A stretch of DNA of 5,677 nt from Clostridiales bacterium (GTDB lineage Bacteria; Bacillota; Clostridia; Lachnospirales; Lachnospiraceae). The stretch lies in the NCBI GenBank assembly GCA_019418195.1, contig DYCJ01000152.1:679-6355 (forward strand), written 5' to 3'. The translations under genes were made by a program, and so were the position numbers. The notes under the pieces are model-generated. The model searched no databases and was not told the DNA's origin. It saw only the letters and a list, made by a program, of their open reading frames with translations. Numbering within the stretch: the first letter of the stretch is position 1; each line of letters begins with the position of its first letter. Shown here in pieces: positions 1 through 5,677 of this stretch.

Positions 1-1547
1 GTATCCTGAAGATTGCATCCTGCGAGCATACTGCTATGGGAGAAAAACTCAGGATGCTGATCCTGACAGATTATATCAGGGGCGAGTACAAAAGTGCTGT
101 AGGACGTCCGGAAAAAGATGTCGGAACGATTGGCGTGGTCCCTGTGTTTGAGGTGCTCAGGAGACGGGGCGCCGGATGGAGGACAGGCGTTCTGTGTGGA
201 AGTCTGGTTATACTGCCGGATACGGCAGAGGATGCGTTTACAGAGGCGATTCTCAGGATTGATCCGACAGCATCTGTTCCGGTATTTCAGAAGTTCAGAG
301 ATGCTGAGGGGACGGCGGTCGGTTATTCGGAAGTTCCGATCAAGGGAAAGCTCAGCCTGTATACGCAGGCAGTTACGAAAATATTTGAAAGAGGCTATAT
401 CCAGATCCTGGTCGGAACGAAATCTCTGCTCGGAGAGGGGTGGGATTCCCCGGGGATCAACTCCCTGATTCTGGCGAGTACGGTCGGATCTTACGTGCTG
501 GGAAATCAGATGCGCGGCAGAGCGATACGGATCAATCCGCGGGATCCGGGCAAAGTGAGCAATATCTGGCATCTTGTCTGTATGTCTATACCGCAGGACG
601 AGAAGGAAAGACGGCGTATGGGGATCGAAGAGCCGGAATTATCGGAAGACTTTTATACTCTGCAGAGAAGGATGGACGGAGTACTCGGGGTCAGTTATGA
701 CGGCACAGTTATTGAAAACGGTCTTGGGCGTATGCAGACGATAAGAAAGCCGTTTACAAAAAAACATATTGAGAAGATCAATGAAGACACAGCCTGCCGA
801 AGCGCTGACCGTTCCCGGGTTGCAGAGCAGTGGAAGAGCGCTCTGGTCAAATGGAATGGCAGGGAAATTGCAGACGAGTTTATGGCCGACCGGAAAAACT
901 TCCGCCCGGGTGTAGGATTTGTAAATGCACTGGGTGTACAGATTATGGTAATACTTGGTGAGCTGCTGAATATTTACTTGTTCCTTTTGAGGAAAGGAAA
1001 TACCTCATACGTGCCGTTTGCAGGTTTTACTATGATATTTCTTCTGCTAAGTTATGTGTCATGTGGAAAGATCATCCGGCAGCTTACGCCGATGTGGCGC
1101 TTTAGGGGGATGAGCAGGGGAGTTCTTGCGGCACTTAAGAAAGCAGGTTATATAACATCCGAGTGTGAGGTTATATCAAAGGAAGAGGATGGCATCTGGT
1201 TTGGCACATGGCTCAGGGGCGGTACTGACCGGGAAAAAAATCTCTATGCAGATACGTTCGCCCAGATGCTCGCTCCGGTTGAGAACCAGAGGTATCTGCT
1301 CTGTCATGGAGGAAATGCGGCACGTGCGAAAGAATATTTCTGTGTCCCGGATATTTTTGCGTCAGCCAGAGATAAAGCCGAGATATTCCGTATGGAGCTG
1401 ATTCCTTACATCGGGAGATTCCGGCTGGTATATACGCGGAATCCGGAGGGGAGAAAGATCCTGCTCCATGCGAGGGCAAAGGCATTTTCCAATAGGAATG
1501 AGCGAAGGACGGACAGGAGAAAGTGCGTGAAAGGGATGCTGGAATAG
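1..1547 (+). CDS. SF2 DEAD/DEAH-type helicase with C-terminal membrane segments (5' truncated)
   Basis: The reading frame is open from base 3 at the window edge, so the gene starts upstream; the ATG at 36 is internal, because the residues before it continue a helicase-like sequence. The visible ~514 residues hold the second RecA-like domain. Numbered from that ATG, a motif IV-like strand is RMLILTDYIR (6-15), motif V is VGTKSLLGEGWDSPG (126-140) and motif VI is QMRGRAIR (158-165), with the arginines expected to contact ATP. Walker A and B are outside the window. Unusually, residues about 295-318 and 324-347 are strongly hydrophobic and separated by a short polar loop, which looks like a membrane hairpin. 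A soluble ~155-residue tail follows, with no motif I recognise, and a very basic end (485-499). The family role is ATP-driven nucleic-acid remodelling; the substrate is unknown. The 96-nt gap and a new promoter downstream suggest it is not in the following operon. The helicase call is firm; membrane anchoring is inferred. Confidence 0.85.
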   Translation, partial: ILKIASCEHTAMGEKLRMLILTDYIRGEYKSAVGRPEKDVGTIGVVPVFEVLRRRGAGWRTGVLCGSLVILPDTAEDAFTEAILRIDPTASVPVFQKFRDAEGTAVGYSEVPIKGKLSLYTQAVTKIFERGYIQILVGTKSLLGEGWDSPGINSLILASTVGSYVLGNQMRGRAIRINPRDPGKVSNIWHLVCMSIPQDEKERRRMGIEEPELSEDFYTLQRRMDGVLGVSYDGTVIENGLGRMQTIRKPFTKKHIEKINEDTACRSADRSRVAEQWKSALVKWNGREIADEFMADRKNFRPGVGFVNALGVQIMVILGELLNIYLFLLRKGNTSYVPFAGFTMIFLLLSYVSCGKIIRQLTPMWRFRGMSRGVLAALKKAGYITSECEVISKEEDGIWFGTWLRGGTDREKNLYADTFAQMLAPVENQRYLLCHGGNAARAKEYFCVPDIFASARDKAEIFRMELIPYIGRFRLVYTRNPEGRKILLHARAKAFSNRNERRTDRRKCVKGMLE

Positions 1548-1576
1548 GCGGATGCGTGAAAGTAAGGCTTGAACCC
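1524..1576 (+). repeat. Imperfect direct duplication at the helicase gene end
   Basis: TGCGTGAAAG occurs at 1524-1533 and again at 1553-1562, a 29-nt offset. Similarity continues for about 14 more bases in each copy, with roughly 17 of 24 positions matching. The first copy lies in the last codons of the helicase gene and spans its stop; the second is in the spacer and runs into the -35 box of the next promoter. This may be a decayed tandem duplication. The match is short, so chance is not excluded. Confidence 0.4.
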
Positions 1577-1598
1577 TTATGACAGGAAGATATATAAT
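1569..1598 (+). promoter_or_regulatory. Sigma-A promoter for the phosphorylase-deaminase operon
   Basis: A -35 box TTGAAC (1569-1574) and a perfect -10 box TATAAT (1593-1598) are separated by 18 nt. The expected transcription start is near 1605, giving a leader of about 40 nt before the phosphorylase start codon. That leader holds a ribosome binding site but no visible riboswitch or attenuator structure. The position just after the helicase stop makes this the likely promoter for the genes that follow. Confidence 0.72.
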
Positions 1599-1630
1599 AT
1601 CAGTTGAGACAGAAAATGGCAGGCATGACG

Positions 1631-1636
1631 AGGAGG
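1631..1636 (+). promoter_or_regulatory. Ribosome binding site deciding the phosphorylase start
   Basis: A perfect AGGAGG sits 1 nt before an ATG at 1638 and 7 nt before an in-frame ATG at 1644. Ribosomes need about 5-9 nt of spacing, so 1644 is the likely start and the 1638 ATG is too close to be used. Confidence 0.8.
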
Positions 1637-1643
1637 AATGAAA

Positions 1644-2465
1644 ATGAGCATTCAATATGAGAAGCTGGAAAAATGTTATGAATACTACCGGTCACTGACC
1701 GGTTTTGTCCCCAGAGTGGGCCTGATCCTCGGGTCCGGTCTGGGCGGATATGCAAAAAATATGAAAGTGGAGCTGGAGATCCCGTACAGTGATATTCCCG
1801 GATTTCCTGTGTCTACTGTACAGGGGCACGACGGAAAGTTTCTGCTGGGATATATTGGAAACGTTCCGGCTGTTGCAATGAAAGGCCGTGTGCATTATTA
1901 TGAAGGGTATGATATGAAGGATGTGGTGCTCCCCACGCGGCTGATGAAACGGATGGGGATCGAGGTGCTTTTCCTTACGAATGCAGCCGGCGGTATCAAT
2001 CCGAAATTTCATGTGGGGGACTTTATGATGATCACAGACCAGATCTCAAGCTTCGTCCCATCACCTCTGATCGGGGAAAATGTCTCCGAGCTGGGCGGGC
2101 GTTTTCCGGATATGACGCACATCTATGACGTGGAACTGATGAAACTGATCGAGGAGACGGCGCAGGAAGAATCTATCTCCCTGCAGAAAGGCGTTTATCT
2201 TCAGACCACAGGTCCGAATTTTGAGAGCCCTGCAGAAATCCGTATGTATGCAGTGCTTGGAGCTGATGCAGTGGGAATGAGCACTGCCTGTGAAGCAATC
2301 GCTGCACGCCATGCGGGAGTACGCGTATGCGGTATTTCCTGTATTTCGAATATGGCAAGCGGGCTGTCGGACGAAGAGCTGAGTCATCTGGACGTACAGT
2401 CGGTCGCGGACAAGCGTTCCGGCGAATTTGAACGTCTGGTGACAAAGAGTATTGAGAAGATGTGA
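1644..2465 (+). CDS. punA: Purine nucleoside phosphorylase, trimeric class I type
   Basis: This cytoplasmic enzyme cleaves purine nucleosides such as inosine and guanosine with phosphate to give the free base and ribose 1-phosphate. The 273-residue product matches the family length. Phosphate-binding elements are visible: GSGLGG (30-35), H62 in QGHDG, and R82 and H84 in GRVHYYEGY, with E87 in the position of human PNP Glu89. NAAGG (113-117) and GPNFESPAE (190-198, E194 equivalent to the base-contacting Glu201) follow, then GMSTACEA (211-218) and N236 in ISNMASG, equivalent to the purine-selecting Asn243. The Asn supports preference for 6-oxopurines. The gene follows its own sigma-A promoter and is 10 nt upstream of an amidohydrolase of the adenosine-analogue deaminase family, whose inosine-type products would be natural substrates. 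The exact range (inosine, methylthioinosine, 5'-deoxyinosine) cannot be read from sequence. The symbol is by family and was not checked against orthologues. Confidence 0.93.
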   Translation: MSIQYEKLEKCYEYYRSLTGFVPRVGLILGSGLGGYAKNMKVELEIPYSDIPGFPVSTVQGHDGKFLLGYIGNVPAVAMKGRVHYYEGYDMKDVVLPTRLMKRMGIEVLFLTNAAGGINPKFHVGDFMMITDQISSFVPSPLIGENVSELGGRFPDMTHIYDVELMKLIEETAQEESISLQKGVYLQTTGPNFESPAEIRMYAVLGADAVGMSTACEAIAARHAGVRVCGISCISNMASGLSDEELSHLDVQSVADKRSGEFERLVTKSIEKM

Positions 2466-2469
2466 GGAG
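2464..2469 (+). promoter_or_regulatory. Ribosome binding site deciding the amidohydrolase start
   Basis: GAGGAG overlaps the phosphorylase stop codon (TGA, 2463-2465) and sits 6 nt before the ATG at 2476. It favours this ATG over the in-frame TTG at 2452, which would lie inside the phosphorylase gene and has no suitable site upstream. Confidence 0.8.
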
Positions 2470-2475
2470 ACAGAG

Positions 2476-3789
2476 ATGAGAACAAGAATATATAATGCAA
2501 GAATACTGACAATGGAAGAAGACAGAAAGATATTTAAAGGGGAAATCCAGATCGAAGACGGACGGATTTCCTGCGTGAAACCATGCGACGGTGATGAGGA
2601 TGATGTAAACAAAGGAATCTGGGATAATGAGATCAATGCAGAAGGCAATCTGATCATGCCTGGATTTAAGAATGCACATACTCATTCACCGATGACTTTT
2701 TTGCGCTCCTATGCCGATGATATGAAGCTGCAGGAATGGCTGTATGATAAGGTGTTCCCGGCTGAGGCAAAACTTACAGAAGATGACATCTACTGGCTGA
2801 CAAAACTGGCAATCATGGAATACCTGACCAGCGGAATCACGTCAGCTTTTGATATGTATAAGCTGAAACATGAAACTGCCAGGGCGTCAGAGGAAACGGG
2901 GTTTCGCATGGTACTGTGCGGAGATATCAATGATTTTGGGGGGACTGCTCAGGATGTCGAGCATGATTATCTGAAATATAATAAGGACAAGAGCGGTCTT
3001 GTATCCTACCGTATGGGATTCCACGCAGAGTATACGAGCAGCCGGGAACTGATGGAAAGTCTGGCAGAAACAGCGGACAAATACAGGGCGCCAATCTGTG
3101 TGCATTGTTCCGAGACAAAGAAAGAAGTGGAGGAATGCAGGGAACGTTCCGGCATGTCGCCGGTGGCGTACATGGACTCTCTGGGTCTGTTCCGCCATGG
3201 CGGTGTTCTGTTCCACGGAGTGCACATGGATGCGACTGATTTCGATATTATAAAAGAGCGCGGGATATATGTTGTCACAAATCCGGCATCGAACCTGAAA
3301 CTGGCAAGCGGTATCGCACCGGTGAAGCATTATCTAGACCTGGATATTCCGATAGCCATCGGAACGGACGGGCCGGCCAGCAACAACTGTCTCGATATGT
3401 TCCGGGAGATGTTCCTGGTGACCGGACTTCAAAAAGTGTACTGTGATGATCCGGAGGCTGTTCCGGCAAGGGATGTCCTTAAGATGGCTGTGACAAACGG
3501 GGCTCATGCGATGGGACTGACTGACTGCGATATGATCGCGCCGGGAAAACGTGCGGACCTGATCATGATCGACCTGACACAGCCCAATATGCAGCCGCTT
3601 CACAATATTGAGAAGAATATAGTATACAGCGCGAGCAAGCAGAATGTTAAGATGACAATGATCGATGGAAGAGTACTGTATCAGGATGGCATTTTCTATG
3701 TAGGGGAGACGAAAGAAAAGATTTATGAAAATGCAAACCGGATCGCAGAACGTATCCTTGGTGCGCAGGCATTGGAAGAGAGTGTTTAA
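2476..3789 (+). CDS. mtaD: Amidohydrolase, MTA/SAH deaminase family
   Basis: A 437-residue metal-dependent amidohydrolase of the 5'-methylthioadenosine / S-adenosylhomocysteine deaminase group. These enzymes remove the 6-amino group of adenosine analogues to give inosine analogues and ammonia in the cytoplasm. The N-terminal beta-sandwich strand (about 1-35) leads to the metal motif NAHTHSPM, with H68 and H70. Further expected residues are H183 in GFHAEYT, H210 and E213 in VHCSET (metal ligand and catalytic acid/base, same spacing as in Thermotoga Tm0936), H247 and H250 in FHGVHMD, and D298 in GTDGPASNNCLDM. All catalytic positions are present. The family also includes 5'-deoxyadenosine deaminase (DadD), and guanine or other deaminases are more distant alternatives, so the natural substrate is open. 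Location 10 nt after purine nucleoside phosphorylase supports a nucleoside substrate. The symbol is a family-level label. Confidence 0.87.
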   Translation: MRTRIYNARILTMEEDRKIFKGEIQIEDGRISCVKPCDGDEDDVNKGIWDNEINAEGNLIMPGFKNAHTHSPMTFLRSYADDMKLQEWLYDKVFPAEAKLTEDDIYWLTKLAIMEYLTSGITSAFDMYKLKHETARASEETGFRMVLCGDINDFGGTAQDVEHDYLKYNKDKSGLVSYRMGFHAEYTSSRELMESLAETADKYRAPICVHCSETKKEVEECRERSGMSPVAYMDSLGLFRHGGVLFHGVHMDATDFDIIKERGIYVVTNPASNLKLASGIAPVKHYLDLDIPIAIGTDGPASNNCLDMFREMFLVTGLQKVYCDDPEAVPARDVLKMAVTNGAHAMGLTDCDMIAPGKRADLIMIDLTQPNMQPLHNIEKNIVYSASKQNVKMTMIDGRVLYQDGIFYVGETKEKIYENANRIAERILGAQALEESV

Positions 3790-3839
3790 CAGAAGAGAAT
3801 ATTTAACAGAAGTGAAAATTTGGAAGTGGGTATTTAATA
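3775..3839 (+). repeat. Four imperfect 17-nt tandem repeats across the amidohydrolase stop
   Basis: Units are GAAGAGAGTGTTTAACA (3775-3791), GAAGAGAATATTTAACA (3792-3808), a shortened GAAGTGAAAATTTG (3809-3822) and GAAGTGGGTATTTAATA (3823-3839). Units 1 and 2 match at 15 of 17 positions, and units 2 and 4 at 13 of 17. Unit 1 holds the last four codons and the TAA stop of the amidohydrolase gene; the others fill the spacer up to the next ribosome binding site. Replication slippage at the gene end is the simplest origin. I see no terminator or promoter in the array. Confidence 0.75.
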
Positions 3840-3855
3840 GTAGAAAGGGGTACAT

Positions 3856-4323
3856 ATGATGAGAGCAGCAATATTTGCGATAGATACAGGCGCGTATAAG
3901 GCAAAAGCGGAGAGTGCGGCCGCAACAGCACTGAAACGTCTTTTGGAACAGGCGGGATTTGAAGTGAAGGCAGCCGGGATCCTTCCGCAGGAGAGAGAGG
4001 TCGTTGCCACTGTGATCACACAGCTGTCGGATTCGGAATCTGTAGAACTGATCCTGACTGCAGGTGCAACAGGGTACCTGGAAGAGGATTGTGCCGCAGA
4101 TGCGGTCATCGATACGTCTGAGAGACTTCTGCCCGGAATACCGGAGGCGCTCCGGGCGTATAATCTCAGATATTCCAAAAAGGCGATCCTGGAAACCATG
4201 GCGGCAGGAATCCGTAACAAGACACTTGTGATCAATCTGCCTGAAAGTGCAAAGACGGCAAAAGAAGACATGGAATATATCCTGCCGGAAGTAGTACAGG
4301 TTGTGGAGAATATTAATTTATGA
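3856..4323 (+). CDS. Divergent MogA/MoaB-fold (molybdopterin-binding domain) protein
   Basis: A 155-residue single-domain protein with the fold pattern of MogA/MoaB, which handle molybdopterin in molybdenum cofactor synthesis. Retained family features are the LILTAGATG loop (65-73), D78, ERLLPGIPEALR (89-100), an AGI-x3-TLVINLP strand (117-129) and total length. Several ligand-site positions differ from the usual pattern: TTGGTG is TAGATG, RDVTPEA is EDCAADA, the SR before the last strand is ET (113-114), and NLPGSPK is NLPESAK. No other cofactor gene is in the window, so a role in molybdenum metabolism is doubtful. The start is ATG 3856 or the adjacent in-frame ATG 3859; an AAAGGGG site (3844-3850) serves either. 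It overlaps the following MBL gene by 4 nt, suggesting co-translation. The fold assignment is fairly sure, the function unknown. Confidence 0.72.
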   Translation: MMRAAIFAIDTGAYKAKAESAAATALKRLLEQAGFEVKAAGILPQEREVVATVITQLSDSESVELILTAGATGYLEEDCAADAVIDTSERLLPGIPEALRAYNLRYSKKAILETMAAGIRNKTLVINLPESAKTAKEDMEYILPEVVQVVENINL

Positions 4324-5033
4324 TGAGAGTGACATATTTGGGACACAGTGGTTTTTTACTGGAGATGGAAAATATATACTGTCTTTTTGATTATTATAAA
4401 GGCGAGTTCCCGGAGTGGGACCGCGATAAGAAGATGGTGGTATTTGTAAGCCATGCCCACCATGACCATTTTAGAAAAGAGATCTTCCGGCTGAGGGAAA
4501 CCTTTTCTGAGATATGTTATATATTATCGTCGGATATCGAACCGTCAGAATATTTACATGTTTGCCCCTCCCCATGTTCCGATATCATATCCATGGGACC
4601 GAATGAAGAGAAAGATGTATTTGGGATAAAAGTAAGGACATTGCGATCAAATGATCAGGGAGTGGCATATCTTCTCCACTGCGGAGGCAGGACAATCTAC
4701 CATGCGGGAGACCTGAACTGGTGGCATTGGGAAGAAGAGTCAGAGGTATTCAATAAGATGATCCGCCGTACCTATCAGTCCGAGATCAATAAACTCCAGC
4801 ATGAGAAGATCGACATTGCGTTCGTACCTGTTGATCCCAGGCTGGGGGAGCAGTATTGCTGGGGGATTGACTGTTTCATGAAACGTACGGATACAAAGTA
4901 TGTATTTCCGATGCATTTCTGGGGAAATTATGATATTTTTGACCGGCTTATGCTGGAGAAATGTACAGAAACTTACAAGGACAAGATCATGAAGATCGAG
5001 CGCGAAGGACAGACATTCCTGATAGAAGCGTAA
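4320..5033 (+). CDS. Metallo-beta-lactamase-fold hydrolase
   Basis: A 237-residue cytoplasmic MBL-fold enzyme with no signal peptide. The opening strand [12 protein letters not shown] resembles UlaG-like or Lactamase_B_3 proteins. The full metal motif HxHxDH is SHAHHDH, with H45, H47, D49 and H50. The second-half ligands are D131 in [11 protein letters not shown] (H128 precedes it) and H199 in [10 protein letters not shown]. All metal ligands expected for a two-metal site can therefore be assigned. The middle is rich in aromatic and acidic residues (WWHWEEES, 134-141). The family covers lactonases, phosphodiesterases and other hydrolases, so the substrate is not known. The ATG at 4320 overlaps the stop of the MogA-like gene (ATGA); GGAG at 4305-4308 sits 11 nt upstream, and an ATG at 4323 is an alternative start. 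The overlap suggests translational coupling and a shared function. Confidence 0.87.
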   Translation: MMRVTYLGHSGFLLEMENIYCLFDYYKGEFPEWDRDKKMVVFVSHAHHDHFRKEIFRLRETFSEICYILSSDIEPSEYLHVCPSPCSDIISMGPNEEKDVFGIKVRTLRSNDQGVAYLLHCGGRTIYHAGDLNWWHWEEESEVFNKMIRRTYQSEINKLQHEKIDIAFVPVDPRLGEQYCWGIDCFMKRTDTKYVFPMHFWGNYDIFDRLMLEKCTETYKDKIMKIEREGQTFLIEA

Positions 5034-5071
5034 CAGTTAAAATAGTAGGATCGTTTAAAAATAATTATCGT

Positions 5072-5077
5072 GAGGAA
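5072..5077 (+). promoter_or_regulatory. Ribosome binding site deciding the rnhA start
   Basis: GAGGAA lies 6 nt before ATG 5084. It supports starting there and not at an in-frame ATG at 4961, which lies inside the MBL gene and would add 41 residues with no RNase H similarity. The short spacer before it (5034-5071) is AT-rich and shows no clear promoter or terminator. Confidence 0.75.
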
Positions 5078-5083
5078 GAACGA

Positions 5084-5557
5084 ATGCTTGTAAAAATATA
5101 TACAGATGGAGCGGCGAGGGGAAATCCGGACGGACCGGGAGGCTATGGCTGTGTGCTCGAGTATGTCGATACCAAAGGAGAACTGCATGTGAAAGAAATA
5201 TCGCAGGGATATGTACGCACGACCAATAACCGTATGGAGCTGATGGCAGTGATCGCAGGACTGGAAGCTTTGAACCGTCCGTGCACAGTGGAAGTTTATT
5301 CAGATTCCCAGTATGTGGTAAATGCATTTAATCAGCACTGGGTGGACGGCTGGCTGAAGAAAGGCTGGAAGAGAGGCAAGAATGAGCCTGTGAAAAACGT
5401 GGATCTTTGGAAAAGGCTTCTCTCAGCTAAGGGAAAGCACAATGTGACGTTTCACTGGGTCAAAGGTCATGACGGGCATCCCCAGAATGAGAGATGCGAC
5501 GAACTTGCTACGACGGCAGCAGACGGAGACGAGCTTATTGTTGACGAAGGTGTTTGA
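5084..5557 (+). CDS. rnhA: Ribonuclease HI
   Basis: This enzyme cuts the RNA strand of RNA-DNA hybrids, removing replication primers and R-loops. The 157-residue product is close to the 155 residues of the E. coli enzyme and lacks the N-terminal hybrid-binding domain seen in some RNases H. Catalytic carboxylates are all visible: D8 in [12 protein letters not shown]52 in [10 protein letters not shown]74 in VYSDSQYV and D139 in NERCDELA, with the catalytic histidine H129 in WVKGHDGHP. The basic substrate-handling region (about 88-107, [20 protein letters not shown]) is also of the E. coli type. The gene is 50 nt after the MBL gene, and its last codons contain the -35 box of the rnpB promoter. 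It may be transcribed with the upstream genes, since no promoter is obvious before it. The identification is secure. Confidence 0.96.
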   Translation: MLVKIYTDGAARGNPDGPGGYGCVLEYVDTKGELHVKEISQGYVRTTNNRMELMAVIAGLEALNRPCTVEVYSDSQYVVNAFNQHWVDGWLKKGWKRGKNEPVKNVDLWKRLLSAKGKHNVTFHWVKGHDGHPQNERCDELATTAADGDELIVDEGV

Positions 5558-5569
5558 AAATAGTATAAT
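5541..5569 (+). promoter_or_regulatory. Sigma-A promoter for rnpB
   Basis: TTGACG (5541-5546) and TATAAT (5564-5569) are separated by exactly 17 nt, a near-perfect match to the vegetative consensus. Transcription should start around 5575-5578, right at the expected 5' end of the RNase P RNA. The -35 box lies inside the last codons of rnhA and the stop codon falls between the two boxes. Such a strong promoter fits an abundant stable RNA. Confidence 0.88.
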
Positions 5570-5577
5570 CAGTAACT

Positions 5578-5677
5578 GTGTCAAGTAAGACAGACGATCG
5601 CGGATGCAGGAGCCGAAAGGCTGCAGACGAGGAAAGTCCGGGCTTCACAGGGCAGGATGCCGGATAACGTCCGGTGG
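5578..5677 (+). ncRNA. rnpB: RNase P RNA, 5' part (truncated by the window end)
   Basis: RNase P RNA is the catalytic RNA that trims the 5' leader from tRNA precursors. The conserved core GAGGAAAGTCCGGGCT (5629-5644, the 5' strand of P4 and its flank) is followed by CACAGGGCAGGATGCC, typical of bacterial rnpB. A P3-like hairpin is visible with stem AGCC/GGCT (5611-5614 / 5619-5622) closed by a GAAA tetraloop, extended by TGC/GCA. A further hairpin CCGGA/TCCGG (5660-5664 / 5670-5674) with a TAACG loop matches P8 of type-A RNAs. About 100 nt are present; the 3' strands of P1, P2 and P4 lie beyond the window. The exact 5' end is inferred from the promoter and may differ by a few bases. Confidence 0.93.

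Noticed and set aside
36..38. ATG at 36 as the true start of the helicase
   Set aside because: The frame is open upstream to the window edge with helicase-like residues, and no ribosome binding site precedes it; the gene is truncated by the window.
1548..1590. Possible terminator from AAGG/CCTT pairing after the helicase
   Set aside because: Stem of only about 4 bp and no T-run.
1638..1640. ATG at 1638 as the phosphorylase start
   Set aside because: Only 1 nt from AGGAGG; the in-frame ATG at 1644 has proper spacing.
2452..2475. TTG start extending the amidohydrolase by 8 residues into the phosphorylase gene
   Set aside because: ATG 2476 has GAGGAG at 6 nt spacing and begins the typical family N-terminus.
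2061..2657. Long minus-strand open frame opposite the phosphorylase
   Set aside because: Cysteine, serine and histidine-rich low-quality protein with no motif or ribosome binding site; shadow of the real gene.
3785..3836. Possible promoter in the 17-nt repeat spacer (TTTAAC and TATTTA boxes)
   Set aside because: Box spacing is wrong (about 23 nt) and the boxes are simply parts of the repeat unit.
3775..3839. CRISPR-like array
   Set aside because: Units are contiguous with no unique spacers, too short and too diverged, and there are no cas genes.
3834..4346. Minus-strand open frame opposite the MogA-like gene
   Set aside because: Serine and alanine-rich mirror of a confidently assigned + strand gene, with no independent support.
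4961..5083. N-terminal extension of RNase HI
   Set aside because: Lies within the MBL gene, has no family similarity, and a good ribosome binding site supports ATG 5084.

Overview
The window looks like chromosomal DNA of a Gram-positive, low-to-mid GC Clostridia species, most likely a gut Lachnospiraceae relative. This is inferred from protein style (the purine nucleoside phosphorylase and the MTA/SAH-deaminase-type amidohydrolase read like Lachnospiraceae homologues), strong AGGAGG-type ribosome binding sites, sigma-A promoters and a type-A RNase P RNA. All supported genes are on the + strand. Nothing points to a phage, plasmid, insertion sequence or CRISPR array.

Layout. Bases 1-1547 hold the 3' part of a gene for an SF2 (DEAD/DEAH-like) helicase. 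Motifs V and VI are visible, the N-terminal ATPase half lies outside the window, and two hydrophobic segments follow the helicase core. A sigma-A promoter (1569-1598) then drives a tight pair: purine nucleoside phosphorylase (1644-2465) and an amidohydrolase of the MTA/SAH deaminase family (2476-3789), 10 nt apart. A 65-nt stretch of imperfect 17-nt tandem repeats (3775-3839) covers the end of the amidohydrolase gene and most of the spacer after it. Next comes a second tight pair: a divergent MogA/MoaB-fold protein (3856-4323) overlapping by 4 nt a metallo-beta-lactamase-fold hydrolase (4320-5033). Ribonuclease HI follows (5084-5557). The window ends inside the 5' part of the RNase P RNA gene rnpB, which has a near-consensus promoter whose -35 box lies inside the rnhA coding sequence.

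How the genes work together. The deaminase and phosphorylase make a plausible purine salvage route: adenosine-type nucleosides (MTA, SAH, 5'-deoxyadenosine or adenosine) are deaminated to inosine-type nucleosides and then cleaved by phosphate to hypoxanthine and a sugar 1-phosphate. The MogA-like protein and the MBL hydrolase are translationally coupled, so they may act together, but their substrates cannot be read from the sequence. RNase HI and RNase P RNA are housekeeping nucleic-acid functions. No convincing intrinsic terminator was seen between any genes, so read-through across the window is possible. The least explained items are the membrane-associated helicase, the MogA-like protein with altered ligand motifs, and the tandem-repeat spacer.
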